From: Mycobacterium sp. E2733
Lineage (GTDB): Bacteria > Actinomycetota > Actinomycetes > Mycobacteriales > Mycobacteriaceae
Assembly: GCF_001667585.1 (NCBI RefSeq)
Contig: NZ_LZJZ01000032.1
Location: 1-64,000, forward strand
Direction: 5' to 3'
DNA length: 64,000 nt
Below the pieces are notes generated by a model, which was not told the DNA's origin, made no database searches, and saw only the letters and a list, made by a program, of their open reading frames with translations. Below, one piece after another: positions 17,681 through 26,693 of the stretch. Positions within the stretch are counted from its first letter, which is position 1; the number at the start of each line of letters is the position of its first letter. Position numbers and translations under genes: made by a program.

Positions 17681-18796
17681 GTGGCCAGTACCGAGCTCGG
17701 CTGGCGCCCGTCATGGACGACCAGGCTGCGCAGCGCCCTGACCCCGGCGGAGTGGGGGCGACTCGCATCGATGTCGGCGATCATCGTCGCGCTCCACGTG
17801 GTCGGCTGGTTCACCCTGGTGGCCTTGGTCGCCCCGGCGCAATTCAGCTTGGGCGGCACGGCATTCGGGGTCGGCGTCGGGCTGACGGCCTACACCCTGG
17901 GGATGCGGCATGCGTTCGACGCCGACCACATCGCCGCCATCGACAACACCACCCGCAAGCTGATGAACGACGGCCAGCGCCCCATCGCGGTCGGATTCTT
18001 CTTCTCGCTGGGCCATTCCACGGTGGTCTTCGCGCTGGCTCTCCTGCTGGCGTGCGGGATCAAGACGATCGTCGGACCGGTCCGCGACGACTCCTCGATG
18101 CTGCATCACTACACCGGGCTCATCGGCACGGGCGTCTCCGGTGTCTTCCTCTATGCGATCGCACTCCTCAACGTTGTCGTGCTGGTGGGCATCCTGCGGG
18201 TGTTCGCCCGGGTGCGCCGCGGCGACTACGACCCCGACACCGACGGGGCCGAACTGGAACGGCAGTTGGACAACCGGGGCCTGATGAACCGATTCCTCGG
18301 CCGCTTCACCAAATCGGTCACCAGGTCGTGGCACTCCTACCCCGTCGGGCTGCTGTTCGGGCTGGGCTTCGACACGGCCACCGAGATCGCGCTGCTGGTT
18401 CTGGCGGGCACCAGCGCGGCCGCCGGGTTGCCCTGGTACGCCATCCTGTGCCTGCCCGTCCTGTTCACCGCCGGCATGTGCCTCCTGGACACGATCGACG
18501 GCTCGTTCATGAACTTCGCCTACGGCTGGGCCTTTTCGAATCCGGTGCGCAAGATCTACTACAACATCACCATAACCGCGCTGTCGGTGGTCGTCGCGCT
18601 GCTCATCGGCAGCGTCGAACTGCTCACCCTGTTCGCCGAGCAGTTCGGCTGGCGCGGCACGTTCTGGACCTGGATCGGCGCCCTGGACCTCAACGCAGTC
18701 GGCTACTTCATCGTCGGCGCGTTCGTCATCACCTGGGCCGTGGCCCTGCTCGTCTGGCGCTACGGGCGCCTCGAACAGAAGTGGACGTCATCCTGA
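17681..18796 (+). CDS. nicT: Nickel/cobalt permease of the NiCoT family
   Basis: A 371-residue inner-membrane permease with about eight helices. NiCoT signatures are all present: RHAFDADHIAAIDN (the HX4DH metal site in helix II), FFFSLGHSTVV, LGFDTATEIALL and LFTAGMCLLDTIDG. It imports Ni2+ (possibly Co2+), needed by the hydrogenase next door and by the cobalamin enzymes. I choose the GTG at 17681, with GGAAGGA seven bases upstream, over an upstream TTG. It corresponds to Rv2856, which M. tuberculosis retains although it lacks this hydrogenase. A Nur-type box lies upstream. Confidence 0.95.
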   Translation: MASTELGWRPSWTTRLRSALTPAEWGRLASMSAIIVALHVVGWFTLVALVAPAQFSLGGTAFGVGVGLTAYTLGMRHAFDADHIAAIDNTTRKLMNDGQRPIAVGFFFSLGHSTVVFALALLLACGIKTIVGPVRDDSSMLHHYTGLIGTGVSGVFLYAIALLNVVVLVGILRVFARVRRGDYDPDTDGAELERQLDNRGLMNRFLGRFTKSVTRSWHSYPVGLLFGLGFDTATEIALLVLAGTSAAAGLPWYAILCLPVLFTAGMCLLDTIDGSFMNFAYGWAFSNPVRKIYYNITITALSVVVALLIGSVELLTLFAEQFGWRGTFWTWIGALDLNAVGYFIVGAFVITWAVALLVWRYGRLEQKWTSS

Positions 18797-18888
18797 ATCG
18801 CGAGCCCTGAGAGCGGCTGCGCATCGGGTGCCTTCGGTGTAGAACAGTGCTCATGAGCCTCGCTGCGGCCGGACGCCGGTGACCGGCG

Positions 18889-19224
18889 GTGCATGAGCTG
18901 TCGCTGTGCGAAGCGATCGCCGGCGTGGTCAAGACACACGCCGACGGTCGGCACGTCGACGTGGTGCGCGTGCGGATCGGGGCGCTGCGCCAGGTGGTGC
19001 CCGAGTCGCTGTCGTTCTGCTGGACGCTCGTGCGGGACGCCGAGAACATGCCCGGGGCCGAGCTGGAACTCGAGTGCGTCGGGGCCGCGGTGCGCTGCCG
19101 TGCGTGCGGCCGGCAATCGGAGATCACGTCGGCCTGGTCGATCTGGTGTCCGGAGTGCGACAGCTCCGACGTCGAGGTGTTGCGCGGCAACGAATTCTTG
19201 GTGACGTCACTGGACGTCTCGTGA
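18889..19224 (+). CDS. hypA: Hydrogenase nickel incorporation protein HypA
   Basis: Nickel metallochaperone of 111 residues that hands Ni2+ to the hydrogenase large subunit with HypB. It begins MHELSL, the nickel-binding N-terminus that must be exact, which fixes the start at GTG 18889. The zinc ribbon uses CRACG and CPEC near residues 70-90. It is the first gene after nicT, 92 bases downstream on the same strand, and hypB follows after a 22-base gap. Confidence 0.96.
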   Translation: MHELSLCEAIAGVVKTHADGRHVDVVRVRIGALRQVVPESLSFCWTLVRDAENMPGAELELECVGAAVRCRACGRQSEITSAWSIWCPECDSSDVEVLRGNEFLVTSLDVS

Positions 19225-19252
19225 AACCGGCTCGCTCCGAACGGATTTGACC

Positions 19253-20023
<771 letters not shown>

Positions 20024-20107
20024 CGGTCCGTTCTCGCAAGGATTCGCATGACGTCGGGGCCATCGGCGCGGCCGCCGATCGCTCACGACCGGAACGAAAG
20101 ACGTATG

Positions 20108-20145
20108 CAACGGTTGTCTAACTACTTGGTGCCGCAGAACCGTTG
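20108..20145. promoter_or_regulatory. Inverted repeat overlapping the -35 of the hydrogenase promoter
   Basis: CAACGGTT (20108-20115) and its exact complement AACCGTTG (20138-20145) are 22 bases apart; the right arm runs into the -35 box. The left arm is itself the small palindrome CAACGGTTG. The spacing of about three helical turns between arm centres suits a dimeric regulator controlling hhyS-hhyL. Confidence 0.5.
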
Positions 20146-20171
20146 ACACGCTGGGCGGTGAAGAGTAGACC
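20143..20171 (+). promoter_or_regulatory. Predicted housekeeping-type promoter for hhyS
   Basis: TTGACA (20143-20148), a 17-base spacer and TAGACC (20166-20171) form a good vegetative-sigma promoter, predicting a start near 20178 and a leader of about 75 bases before the hhyS ATG. It lies in the only sizeable gap of the hydrogenase block. Confidence 0.6.
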
Positions 20172-20252
20172 CAGAAATTAGCGCTGCGCAAGTGGGCCGA
20201 CGGTCGACTCCGGCGGCGCAGGGGTCTCAGCCCGGCCCCGGAAAGCTGCAGC

Positions 20253-21308
20253 ATGCCAACAGAAGCAGCAGTCAAAGCGGAAGAAACGTTGATTCATGTT
20301 CTATGGATTAATGCGGGGCTCAGTTGTGATGGCGATTCGGTGGCGTTGACTGCCGCCACCCAACCGACGGTCGAGGAGATTGCCCTGGGCGCTCTGCCGG
20401 GGCTGCCGAAGGTCGCCGTGCACTGGCCACTAATCGATTTCGAGTGCGGACCCACCGGGGGGGCGGACGACTTCCTTTCGTGGTTCTTCAAAGCGGACCG
20501 CGGCGAACTGGAGCCCTTCGTGCTCGTCGTCGAAGGATCCATCCCCAACGAAAAGCTCAAAGACGAGGGCTACTGGTGCGGGTTCGGCAACGACCCGGCC
20601 ACCAACCAGCCGATGACCACCAGCGAGTGGCTCGACCGATTGGCACCCAAGGCCACCGCGATCGTCGCGGTCGGGACCTGCGCCACCTACGGCGGCATCC
20701 ACGCCATGGCCGGTAACCCGACGGGGGCCATGGGGGTGCCCGACTACCTGGGTTGGGACTGGAAGAGCAAGGCCGGCATTCCCATCGTGTGTGTGCCCGG
20801 TTGTCCGATCCATCCCGACAACCTGTCGGAGACGCTGACCTACCTGCTCTACATGGCGACCGGCCAGGCGCCGATGATTCCGCTCGACGACGCGCTGCGT
20901 CCCGCGTGGTTGTTCGGCGCCACCGTGCACGAGGGTTGCGACCGGGCCGGATACTACGAGCAAGGCGACTTCGCCACCGAGTATGGATCGCCGAAATGCA
21001 TTGTCAAACTTGGCTGTTGGGGCCCAGTGGTCAAGTGCAACGTGCCCAAGCGGGGGTGGATCAACGGTGTCGGCGGCTGCCCCAACGTGGGTGGCATCTG
21101 CATCGGATGCACGATGCCGGGCTTCCCCGACAAGTTCATGCCGTTCATGGACGAACCGCCGGGCGGCAAGCTGTCGAGCACGGCAGTGGGGCTGTACGGC
21201 ACCGTGATCCGCAATTTGCGGGGCATCACAGCGCGCACCGTCGACAAGGAGCCGCGGTGGCGCCACACCGGTAACGAACTCACCAGCGGAGCGCGTCGCA
21301 CCTGGTAG
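20253..21308 (+). CDS. hhyS: [NiFe]-hydrogenase small subunit, group 1h
   Basis: Electron-transfer subunit (351 residues) with the chain of Fe-S clusters that carries electrons from the active site. The first ligand motif is C25-D-G-D28 instead of the usual CxxC, matching the 3Cys-1Asp proximal cluster of actinobacterial-type O2-insensitive hydrogenases. Further Cys lie in VGTCATYGG, VPGCPIHPD, VHEGCDRAGYY and the C-terminal GCWGPVVKC and GGICIGCTMPGFPD. It lacks a Tat signal, so the enzyme should sit on the cytoplasmic side, as in this group. It is followed after 76 bases, with two hairpins, by the large subunit. Confidence 0.96.
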   Translation: MPTEAAVKAEETLIHVLWINAGLSCDGDSVALTAATQPTVEEIALGALPGLPKVAVHWPLIDFECGPTGGADDFLSWFFKADRGELEPFVLVVEGSIPNEKLKDEGYWCGFGNDPATNQPMTTSEWLDRLAPKATAIVAVGTCATYGGIHAMAGNPTGAMGVPDYLGWDWKSKAGIPIVCVPGCPIHPDNLSETLTYLLYMATGQAPMIPLDDALRPAWLFGATVHEGCDRAGYYEQGDFATEYGSPKCIVKLGCWGPVVKCNVPKRGWINGVGGCPNVGGICIGCTMPGFPDKFMPFMDEPPGGKLSSTAVGLYGTVIRNLRGITARTVDKEPRWRHTGNELTSGARRTW

Positions 21309-21356
21309 GTCACCAGGCCGGCGCGCTTCGTTCTCCGATCTGAGCCCTCTGGCTCA
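21301..21356 (+). other. Two stem-loops between hhyS and hhyL
   Basis: CCTGGT-AGGTC-ACCAGG (21301-21317) overlaps the hhyS stop codon, and TGAGCC-CTCT-GGCTCA (21341-21356) lies 28 bases before the hhyL start. Neither has a U-run, so they are more likely mRNA stability or processing elements than terminators. Elsewhere in the locus genes overlap, which makes this gap stand out. Confidence 0.5.
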
Positions 21357-21384
21357 AGAGCCCACAGCGGGAAGAAGAAGTGCG

Positions 21385-23184
21385 ATGACAACCATCATTC
21401 CGGAGCCCACCCACGCCAAGCGGGAACCCGGCCAGCTGGTCGACATGGCCTGGGACCCCATCACCAGGATCGTCGGCAGCTTGGGCATCTACACCAAGAT
21501 CGACTTCGAGAACCGCGAAGTCGTCGAGTGCCACAGCACCTCGTCGATCTTCCGCGGCTACTCGATCTTCATGAAGGGCAAGGATCCTCGCGACGCCCAC
21601 TTCATCACCAGCCGCATCTGCGGTATCTGCGGCGACAACCACGCCACCTGCTCGTGCTACACGCAGAACATGGCGTACGGCGTCAAGCCACCGCACCTGG
21701 GCGAGTGGATCGTTAACCTGGGCGAGGCCGCGGAATACATGTTCGACCACAACATCTTTCAGGAGAACCTGGTCGGCGTGGACTTCTGCGAGAAGATGGT
21801 CTCCGAGACCAACCCGAGCGTGCTGTCCCTGGCGGAGAAGACGCCCGCCCCGCAGGCCGGCGCGCACGGGTACCGGACCATCGCCGACATCATGCGGTCG
21901 CTGAACCCGTTCACCGGCGAGTTCTATCGGGAGGCGCTGGCGGTCAGCCGCTGGACGCGAGAGATGTTCTGCCTCATGGAGGGTCGCCACGTGCACCCGT
22001 CCACACTGTACCCCGGCGGGGTCGGCACCGTCGCGACCGTTCAGCTGATGACCGACTACATGACGCGGCTGATGCGCTATGTGGAGTTCATGAAGAAGGT
22101 CGTGCCGATGCACGACGACCTGTTCGACTTCTTCTACGAGGCGCTGCCCGGTTACGAGAAGGTCGGGCTGCGACGCACCCTGCTCGGCTGCTGGGGTTCC
22201 TTCCAGGATCCCGAGGTGTGCAACTTCGCATACAACGACATGGAGCGCTGGGGCAACGCCATGTTCGTGACCCCGGGCGTGGTGGTGGACGGGAAACTGG
22301 TCACCCACTCGCTGGTGGACATCAACCTTGGCATCCGGATCCTTTTGGGCAGTTCGTACTACGACGACTGGACCGATCAGGAGATGTTCGTCAAGACCGA
22401 TCCGCTGGGCAACGCGGTGGACCGGCGGCACCCGTGGAATCAGCACACCAACCCGCACCCGCAGAAGCGCGACTTGGACGGCGGGAAATACAGCTGGGTG
22501 ATGTCGCCGCGCTGGTTCGACGGCAAGGACCACCTGGCGCTGGACACCGGCGGCGGTCCGCTGGCCCGGCTGTGGGCGACCGCGCTGGCCGGCCTGGTCG
22601 ACATCGGCTACGTCAAGGCGACCGGCAACAGCGTCAAGATCAACCTGCCCAAGACCGCGCTCAAGGGTCCGGTCGAGTTCGAGTGGAGGGTGCCCAAGCA
22701 CGGCAGCAACACGATCGAACGGGACCGCGCGCGCACCTACTTCCAGGCCTACGCGGCGGCGTGCGCGCTGCACTTCGCGGAGCAGGCCCTGGCCGAGATC
22801 CGGGCCGGCCGCACCAAGACGTGGGAGCGCTTCGAGGTGCCCGACGAAGCCATCGGGTGCGGTTTCACCGAGGCGGTGCGCGGCGTGCTCAGCCACCACA
22901 TGGTGATCCGGGACGGCAAGATCGCCAACTATCACCCGTACCCGCCCACGCCGTGGAACGCCAACCCGCGCGACAGCTTCGGCACGCCGGGGCCGTACGA
23001 GGACGCGGTGCAAGGTCAGCCGATCTTCGAGGAGAACAGCCGGGAGAACTTCAAGGGCATCGACGTCATGCGCACGGTGCGCAGCTTCGATCCGTGCCTG
23101 CCCTGCGGCGTGCACATGTACCTGGGCAAGGGCAAGACCCTGGAGAGACTGCACACACCAACTCAGTCACCCGTCGGGGAGTGA
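21385..23184 (+). CDS. hhyL: [NiFe]-hydrogenase large subunit, group 1h
   Basis: Catalytic subunit (599 residues) with the Ni-Fe(CN)2CO centre that oxidises H2. The L1 motif SRICGICGDNH supplies Cys79 and Cys82; the L2 motif DPCLPCGVH supplies Cys571 and Cys574. The last 22 residues after His577 are the extension removed by the maturation protease encoded downstream. Group 1h enzymes oxidise atmospheric levels of H2 and support persistence during starvation; that role is inferred from family. The next gene starts five bases after the stop. Confidence 0.97.
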   Translation: MTTIIPEPTHAKREPGQLVDMAWDPITRIVGSLGIYTKIDFENREVVECHSTSSIFRGYSIFMKGKDPRDAHFITSRICGICGDNHATCSCYTQNMAYGVKPPHLGEWIVNLGEAAEYMFDHNIFQENLVGVDFCEKMVSETNPSVLSLAEKTPAPQAGAHGYRTIADIMRSLNPFTGEFYREALAVSRWTREMFCLMEGRHVHPSTLYPGGVGTVATVQLMTDYMTRLMRYVEFMKKVVPMHDDLFDFFYEALPGYEKVGLRRTLLGCWGSFQDPEVCNFAYNDMERWGNAMFVTPGVVVDGKLVTHSLVDINLGIRILLGSSYYDDWTDQEMFVKTDPLGNAVDRRHPWNQHTNPHPQKRDLDGGKYSWVMSPRWFDGKDHLALDTGGGPLARLWATALAGLVDIGYVKATGNSVKINLPKTALKGPVEFEWRVPKHGSNTIERDRARTYFQAYAAACALHFAEQALAEIRAGRTKTWERFEVPDEAIGCGFTEAVRGVLSHHMVIRDGKIANYHPYPPTPWNANPRDSFGTPGPYEDAVQGQPIFEENSRENFKGIDVMRTVRSFDPCLPCGVHMYLGKGKTLERLHTPTQSPVGE

Positions 23185-23188
23185 GGAG

Positions 23189-24091
23189 ATGGTGGATCGC
23201 CCGGGAACCCTTGACGACAGTGCGGCGCGTTGGCGCACAGCGGGCGATCGAATCCAGACCCTGCTGGATTCCTGCGCGGCGAGCGGCGCGGCCGCACAGG
23301 AATGCGCCAGGGAGTTGGTCCGCGAGGTGGTCGGGCTCTACGGGGCCGGGCTGGAACGGATCATGCAGTTGGCTCAAGAGGGCCCACTGGACGGACCAGG
23401 CCCCGGCCTGGCCGAGCGGCTGGCCACCGACGACCTGGTGGCCAGCCTGCTCCTTGTCCACGGCCTGCACCCACACACCGTGCACCGCAGGGTGTCCGAC
23501 GCGCTCGACCGGGTGCGACCCTACCTCGGCTCCCACGGCGGTGACGTCGACCTGATCGGAATCGACGGCGATACCGTGCGGCTCGCGTTCACGGGCAGTT
23601 GCAAGAGCTGTCCGTCATCGGCGGTGACGCTGGAATTGGCGGTCCAGGACGCCGTGCGCGCCGCCGCACCCGAGGTCTCGTCGATCGAGGTGGTGACCGC
23701 CGAATCCGCGCCCGGCCCGGCCGTGATACCCGCCGAATCGCTGATGGCCCACCTGCATCCGACTAGCTCGACCTGGTATCCGGTCCCCGAACTGGCCGAG
23801 CTGGCGCCCGGCGAGGTAGCGGGATTCCTGGTCTCGGACACCACGCTGCTGGTGTGCAGGATCGGCGACCTGCCACTGGCCTACCGCGACCACTGCCCGG
23901 TGTGTGACGACTCGTTGGCGGGTGCGCGACTGCGTGAGACCCTGCTGAGCTGCCCGCGCTGCGGCACGCAGTTCGACATCGTGCACGCGGGTGCCGGGCC
24001 CGACGGGGCGCACCTCGAGCCGCTCCCCCTGCTGCTTCGCGACGGGGTGCCATCGGTAGCGCTGGCCGAGCCGATGGGAGCCGGCGCGTGA
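23189..24091 (+). CDS. NifU-like domain plus four-Cys domain protein of the hydrogenase locus
   Basis: A 300-residue cytoplasmic protein. Residues 1-90 are helical; about 100-170 form a NifU C-terminal-type domain with GSCKSCPSS, a CxxC that can hold a shared Fe-S cluster; residues 205-300 resemble a Rieske-like beta domain but with HCPVC and SCPRCGTQFD, i.e. two CxxC pairs instead of Cys-His pairs, so a rubredoxin-like or zinc site is more likely. Similar proteins accompany actinobacterial hydrogenases and are proposed electron carriers to the quinone pool. The start is uncertain: GAGGAG touches the ATG at 23189, so the GTG at 23192 may be used. It overlaps the next gene by four bases. Confidence 0.85.
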   Translation: MVDRPGTLDDSAARWRTAGDRIQTLLDSCAASGAAAQECARELVREVVGLYGAGLERIMQLAQEGPLDGPGPGLAERLATDDLVASLLLVHGLHPHTVHRRVSDALDRVRPYLGSHGGDVDLIGIDGDTVRLAFTGSCKSCPSSAVTLELAVQDAVRAAAPEVSSIEVVTAESAPGPAVIPAESLMAHLHPTSSTWYPVPELAELAPGEVAGFLVSDTTLLVCRIGDLPLAYRDHCPVCDDSLAGARLRETLLSCPRCGTQFDIVHAGAGPDGAHLEPLPLLLRDGVPSVALAEPMGAGA

Positions 24092-24714
24092 CAACTCCCT
24101 ACGAGGTCCTGACCCGCATCCGCAGCAACCGGCCGGCGCCCGACCCGGCCGGCGAGCGGTGCGAGATGTGCTCGGAATCGATCGCGGACACCCACCAGCA
24201 TGTGGTCAATGTGGCTGACCGCCAGCTGATGTGCGTGTGCCGCGCCTGCTATCTACTGTTCACCGACTCGCGGGCGGAACTCCGGTACCGCGCGGTGCCC
24301 GACCGGTACCTGTCCTTCCCGGACTTCGCGCTGGACCGCCGCGCCTGGGAGGCGCTGCAGATCCCGGTGGGCGTCGCCTTCTTCTTCAGAAACTCCGCGC
24401 TCGGGCGCACCGTCGCCTTTTATCCCGGACCGGCCGGCGCCTGTGAATCCGAGCTCGCGCTGGACGTTTGGGACGCGCTCAGCGGCGCCGACGCCCGGGT
24501 GGGAGTGCTGGCCGACGACGTGGAGGCGCTGTTGGTCCGCGTCCCCGAAACCGGTGCGCCGCAGAGCTATCTCGTCCCCATCGACGCCTGCTACGAATTC
24601 GTCGGGCGGCTGCGCATGCTGTGGCGTGGATTCGACGGAGGGCAGGAGGCGCGTGAGTTCATCGACGGCTTCTTTTCCCACCTCGAAGCGCGCGCCGTGA
24701 GAACACCGCCATGA
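24088..24714 (+). CDS. DUF5947-like hydrogenase-associated protein
   Basis: This 208-residue protein has an N-terminal metal site: CEMC, then HQH, then CRACY (residues about 24-56), which looks like a zinc finger or Fe-S site. The rest is mixed alpha/beta with FPDFALDRRAWEALQIPVG and FFFRNSALGRTVAFYPGP. I recognise it as the DUF5947 type that is found next to group 1h hydrogenases in actinobacteria; the role is unknown. It starts GTG at 24088 inside the previous stop and ends inside the next start, so five consecutive genes are translationally coupled. Confidence 0.78.
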   Translation: MTTPYEVLTRIRSNRPAPDPAGERCEMCSESIADTHQHVVNVADRQLMCVCRACYLLFTDSRAELRYRAVPDRYLSFPDFALDRRAWEALQIPVGVAFFFRNSALGRTVAFYPGPAGACESELALDVWDALSGADARVGVLADDVEALLVRVPETGAPQSYLVPIDACYEFVGRLRMLWRGFDGGQEAREFIDGFFSHLEARAVRTPP

Positions 24715-25358
24715 TGGACGTCGACTTCTCGGTCCTGGACGTGGCACCCGAGCCGTACACCGTCAGCCCGGTGCTGACCGCGCGCGTCGCCGTGGACACC
24801 GGTGGCAGCGCGGCGGAGCCGGTGCACGCGATCGCCCTGCGCTGCCAGGTCCGCATCGAACCGCTGCGGCGCTCGTACTCCGACGCCGAAGCCGAGGGAT
24901 TGCTGGACCTGTTCGGGCCGCGCGAACGCTGGGCGAGCACCCAACGCACCTTCCTCTGGCAGCATTGCACCGCGATGGTGCAGGGCTTCACCGGCAACAC
25001 GACGGTGGCGCTGCCGCTGGATTGCACCTACGACTTCGAGGTCGCCGCCGCCAAATACCTGCATGCGCTGCGAGACGGTGCGCTGCCCCTCCAATTCCTC
25101 TTCAGCGGGACAATCTTCGTCAAATCCGAACGCGGGTTCTGCGTCCAGCAAGTTCCATGGGACTGCGAAAGCCGCTACGACATGCCGGTCACGGTCTGGC
25201 GGCAGCTGATGGCCCAGCACTACCCGAACACCGGCTGGCTGCGGCTGAGCCACGAGACCATCACCGCCCTGGCCGCCTACAAGTCGGCGCACGGGCTGCT
25301 CGACCTCGACCACGCGATCACCTCGCTGCTGGACACGGACCGGGAGGCGGCGCGGTGA
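24711..25358 (+). CDS. DUF6084-like hydrogenase-associated protein
   Basis: A 215-residue protein with no membrane helix or signal. It is rich in beta strands at the N-terminus (MMDVDFSVLDVAPEPYTV) and has the conserved-looking stretch FSGTIFVKSERGFCVQQVPW and the helical C-terminus WRQLMAQHYPNTGWLRLS. I assign it to the DUF6084 type by neighbourhood and general look. No catalytic motif is evident. It lies between the DUF5947-like gene and a 441-residue unknown, with four-base overlaps on both sides, so stoichiometric production with them is likely. Confidence 0.75.
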   Translation: MMDVDFSVLDVAPEPYTVSPVLTARVAVDTGGSAAEPVHAIALRCQVRIEPLRRSYSDAEAEGLLDLFGPRERWASTQRTFLWQHCTAMVQGFTGNTTVALPLDCTYDFEVAAAKYLHALRDGALPLQFLFSGTIFVKSERGFCVQQVPWDCESRYDMPVTVWRQLMAQHYPNTGWLRLSHETITALAAYKSAHGLLDLDHAITSLLDTDREAAR

Positions 25359-26680
25359 CCGCGGATCGCGACCGGGCCCGCGCCGTCGCCGACGCGGTGC
25401 TCTACGAGGGCTACCTGCTCTACCCGTACCGCGGAACGTCGAGCAAGAACCAATCACGCTGGCAATTCGGCGTTCTGGGCCCGCCCGGGGCCGCCGAGGC
25501 CGGCCTCGGTGAGGACGACACCCTGGCGGCGCAGTTTCTGGTCGACGGCGCCGGCGAGCTGAGCCTGGTGGTGCGATTCCTGCAGTTGCAGCACCGCCGG
25601 GCCGAGCGCGAAGTCACGGCCGGGGAATACGCGCCCGTCGACGAGCTCACCACCCCGGGCGGATCGTGGCTGACCTGGGACGAAGCGGTCGAATGCGAAA
25701 GGTCCTTCGGCCCTGTCGCGCTGGACGGCCGGCCGTGGACACTGTCGGTGGCGGCGGACGCGGGCACCGACGTCGAGTGTCTCGATGGCGGGCGCCTAGT
25801 GCGGCAACGACGGGAGGTACGTGGCGTGCTCACGGTCGCCAGCGAGGCCGACGGCGACCTGTGCCAGGTGTCGGTACGGGTCAGCAACATCGGCGCCGGC
25901 GCAGCGGACAAGAACGACTCGATCGCGCGGTCCATGATCGGAACCCACCTCATCGCCGAACTCGAGGGCGGGCAGTTCGTTTCGCTGCTCGAGCCGCCGC
26001 ACGGGGCGGCCGACGCGGCATCCCGGTGCAGCCAGCACCGCTGCTTTCCGGTGCTGGCCGGCCCTCCCGGCACCCGGGACCTGCTGCTGATCTCGCCGAT
26101 CATTCTCTACGACCACCCGGAGGTCGCCGAGCAGAGCGACACCGCCCTGTACGACTGCACGGAGATCGACGAGATCCTCACCCTGCGCGTGATGACCATG
26201 ACGGACGAGGAAAAGGCGCAGGCCCGGGCCACCGATCCGCGAGCGGCGCGGATCATCGACCAATGCGACGCCATGTCTCCCGAGGCGATGGCTCGCCTGC
26301 ACGGCGTGCTGCGCGACCCGCACACGATCTCGGACCTGGTCCCGCAGATTCCCGACGGGGTCGATTGGTGGGATCCGCTGGCCGACAACGCGGTCCGCCC
26401 GGAAATCGATGCGGTCCTGGTGAACGGGGTCCGGGTAGCGCGCGGCAGCCGGGTCCGGTTGCGGCCGAGGCGCAACGCCGACGCGCAGGACATTTTCGTC
26501 ACCGGCAAGACCGCCCGCGTCACCTCGGTGCACTCCGACGTCGAGGGCAACAAGCACATCGCGGTCGTCGTCGAGGACGACCCGGCCGCCGACCTGCACG
26601 ACTGGTACGGCCGTTACCTGTACTTCTCCCCCGACGAAATCGAGCCTTTGGAAGCTCAACGCAGCCCGGCAAACTCGTGA
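25355..26680 (+). CDS. Unknown hydrogenase-associated protein, 441 residues
   Basis: I do not recognise a named family. The start is GTG at 25355, overlapping the previous stop. The N-terminus (VADAVLYEGYLLYPYRGTSSKN) and middle (ISPIILYDHPEVAEQSD) look like a compact globular protein; about residues 290-350 are helical, and the last 85 residues (LVNGVRVARGSRVRLRPR to YGRYLYFSPDEIEPL) read like a small SH3-like beta barrel. Cys residues are sparse, including CSQHRCF near 225, so it is not an obvious electron carrier. Its place in the overlapping block suggests assembly or scaffolding of the hydrogenase complex. Confidence 0.8.
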   Translation: MTADRDRARAVADAVLYEGYLLYPYRGTSSKNQSRWQFGVLGPPGAAEAGLGEDDTLAAQFLVDGAGELSLVVRFLQLQHRRAEREVTAGEYAPVDELTTPGGSWLTWDEAVECERSFGPVALDGRPWTLSVAADAGTDVECLDGGRLVRQRREVRGVLTVASEADGDLCQVSVRVSNIGAGAADKNDSIARSMIGTHLIAELEGGQFVSLLEPPHGAADAASRCSQHRCFPVLAGPPGTRDLLLISPIILYDHPEVAEQSDTALYDCTEIDEILTLRVMTMTDEEKAQARATDPRAARIIDQCDAMSPEAMARLHGVLRDPHTISDLVPQIPDGVDWWDPLADNAVRPEIDAVLVNGVRVARGSRVRLRPRRNADAQDIFVTGKTARVTSVHSDVEGNKHIAVVVEDDPAADLHDWYGRYLYFSPDEIEPLEAQRSPANS

Positions 26681-26693
26681 AAGGAGTCCGAAG

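Noticed and set aside
17314-18810. A 498-codon frame overlapping the Fur-family gene and nicT
   Set aside because: nicT in the neighbouring frame has all NiCoT motifs; this frame is Arg/Pro-rich noise.
21310-23154. A 614-codon open frame antisense to the hydrogenase large subunit
   Set aside because: It is the mirror of hhyL in GC-rich DNA, with Val/His/Arg-rich composition and no family motif.
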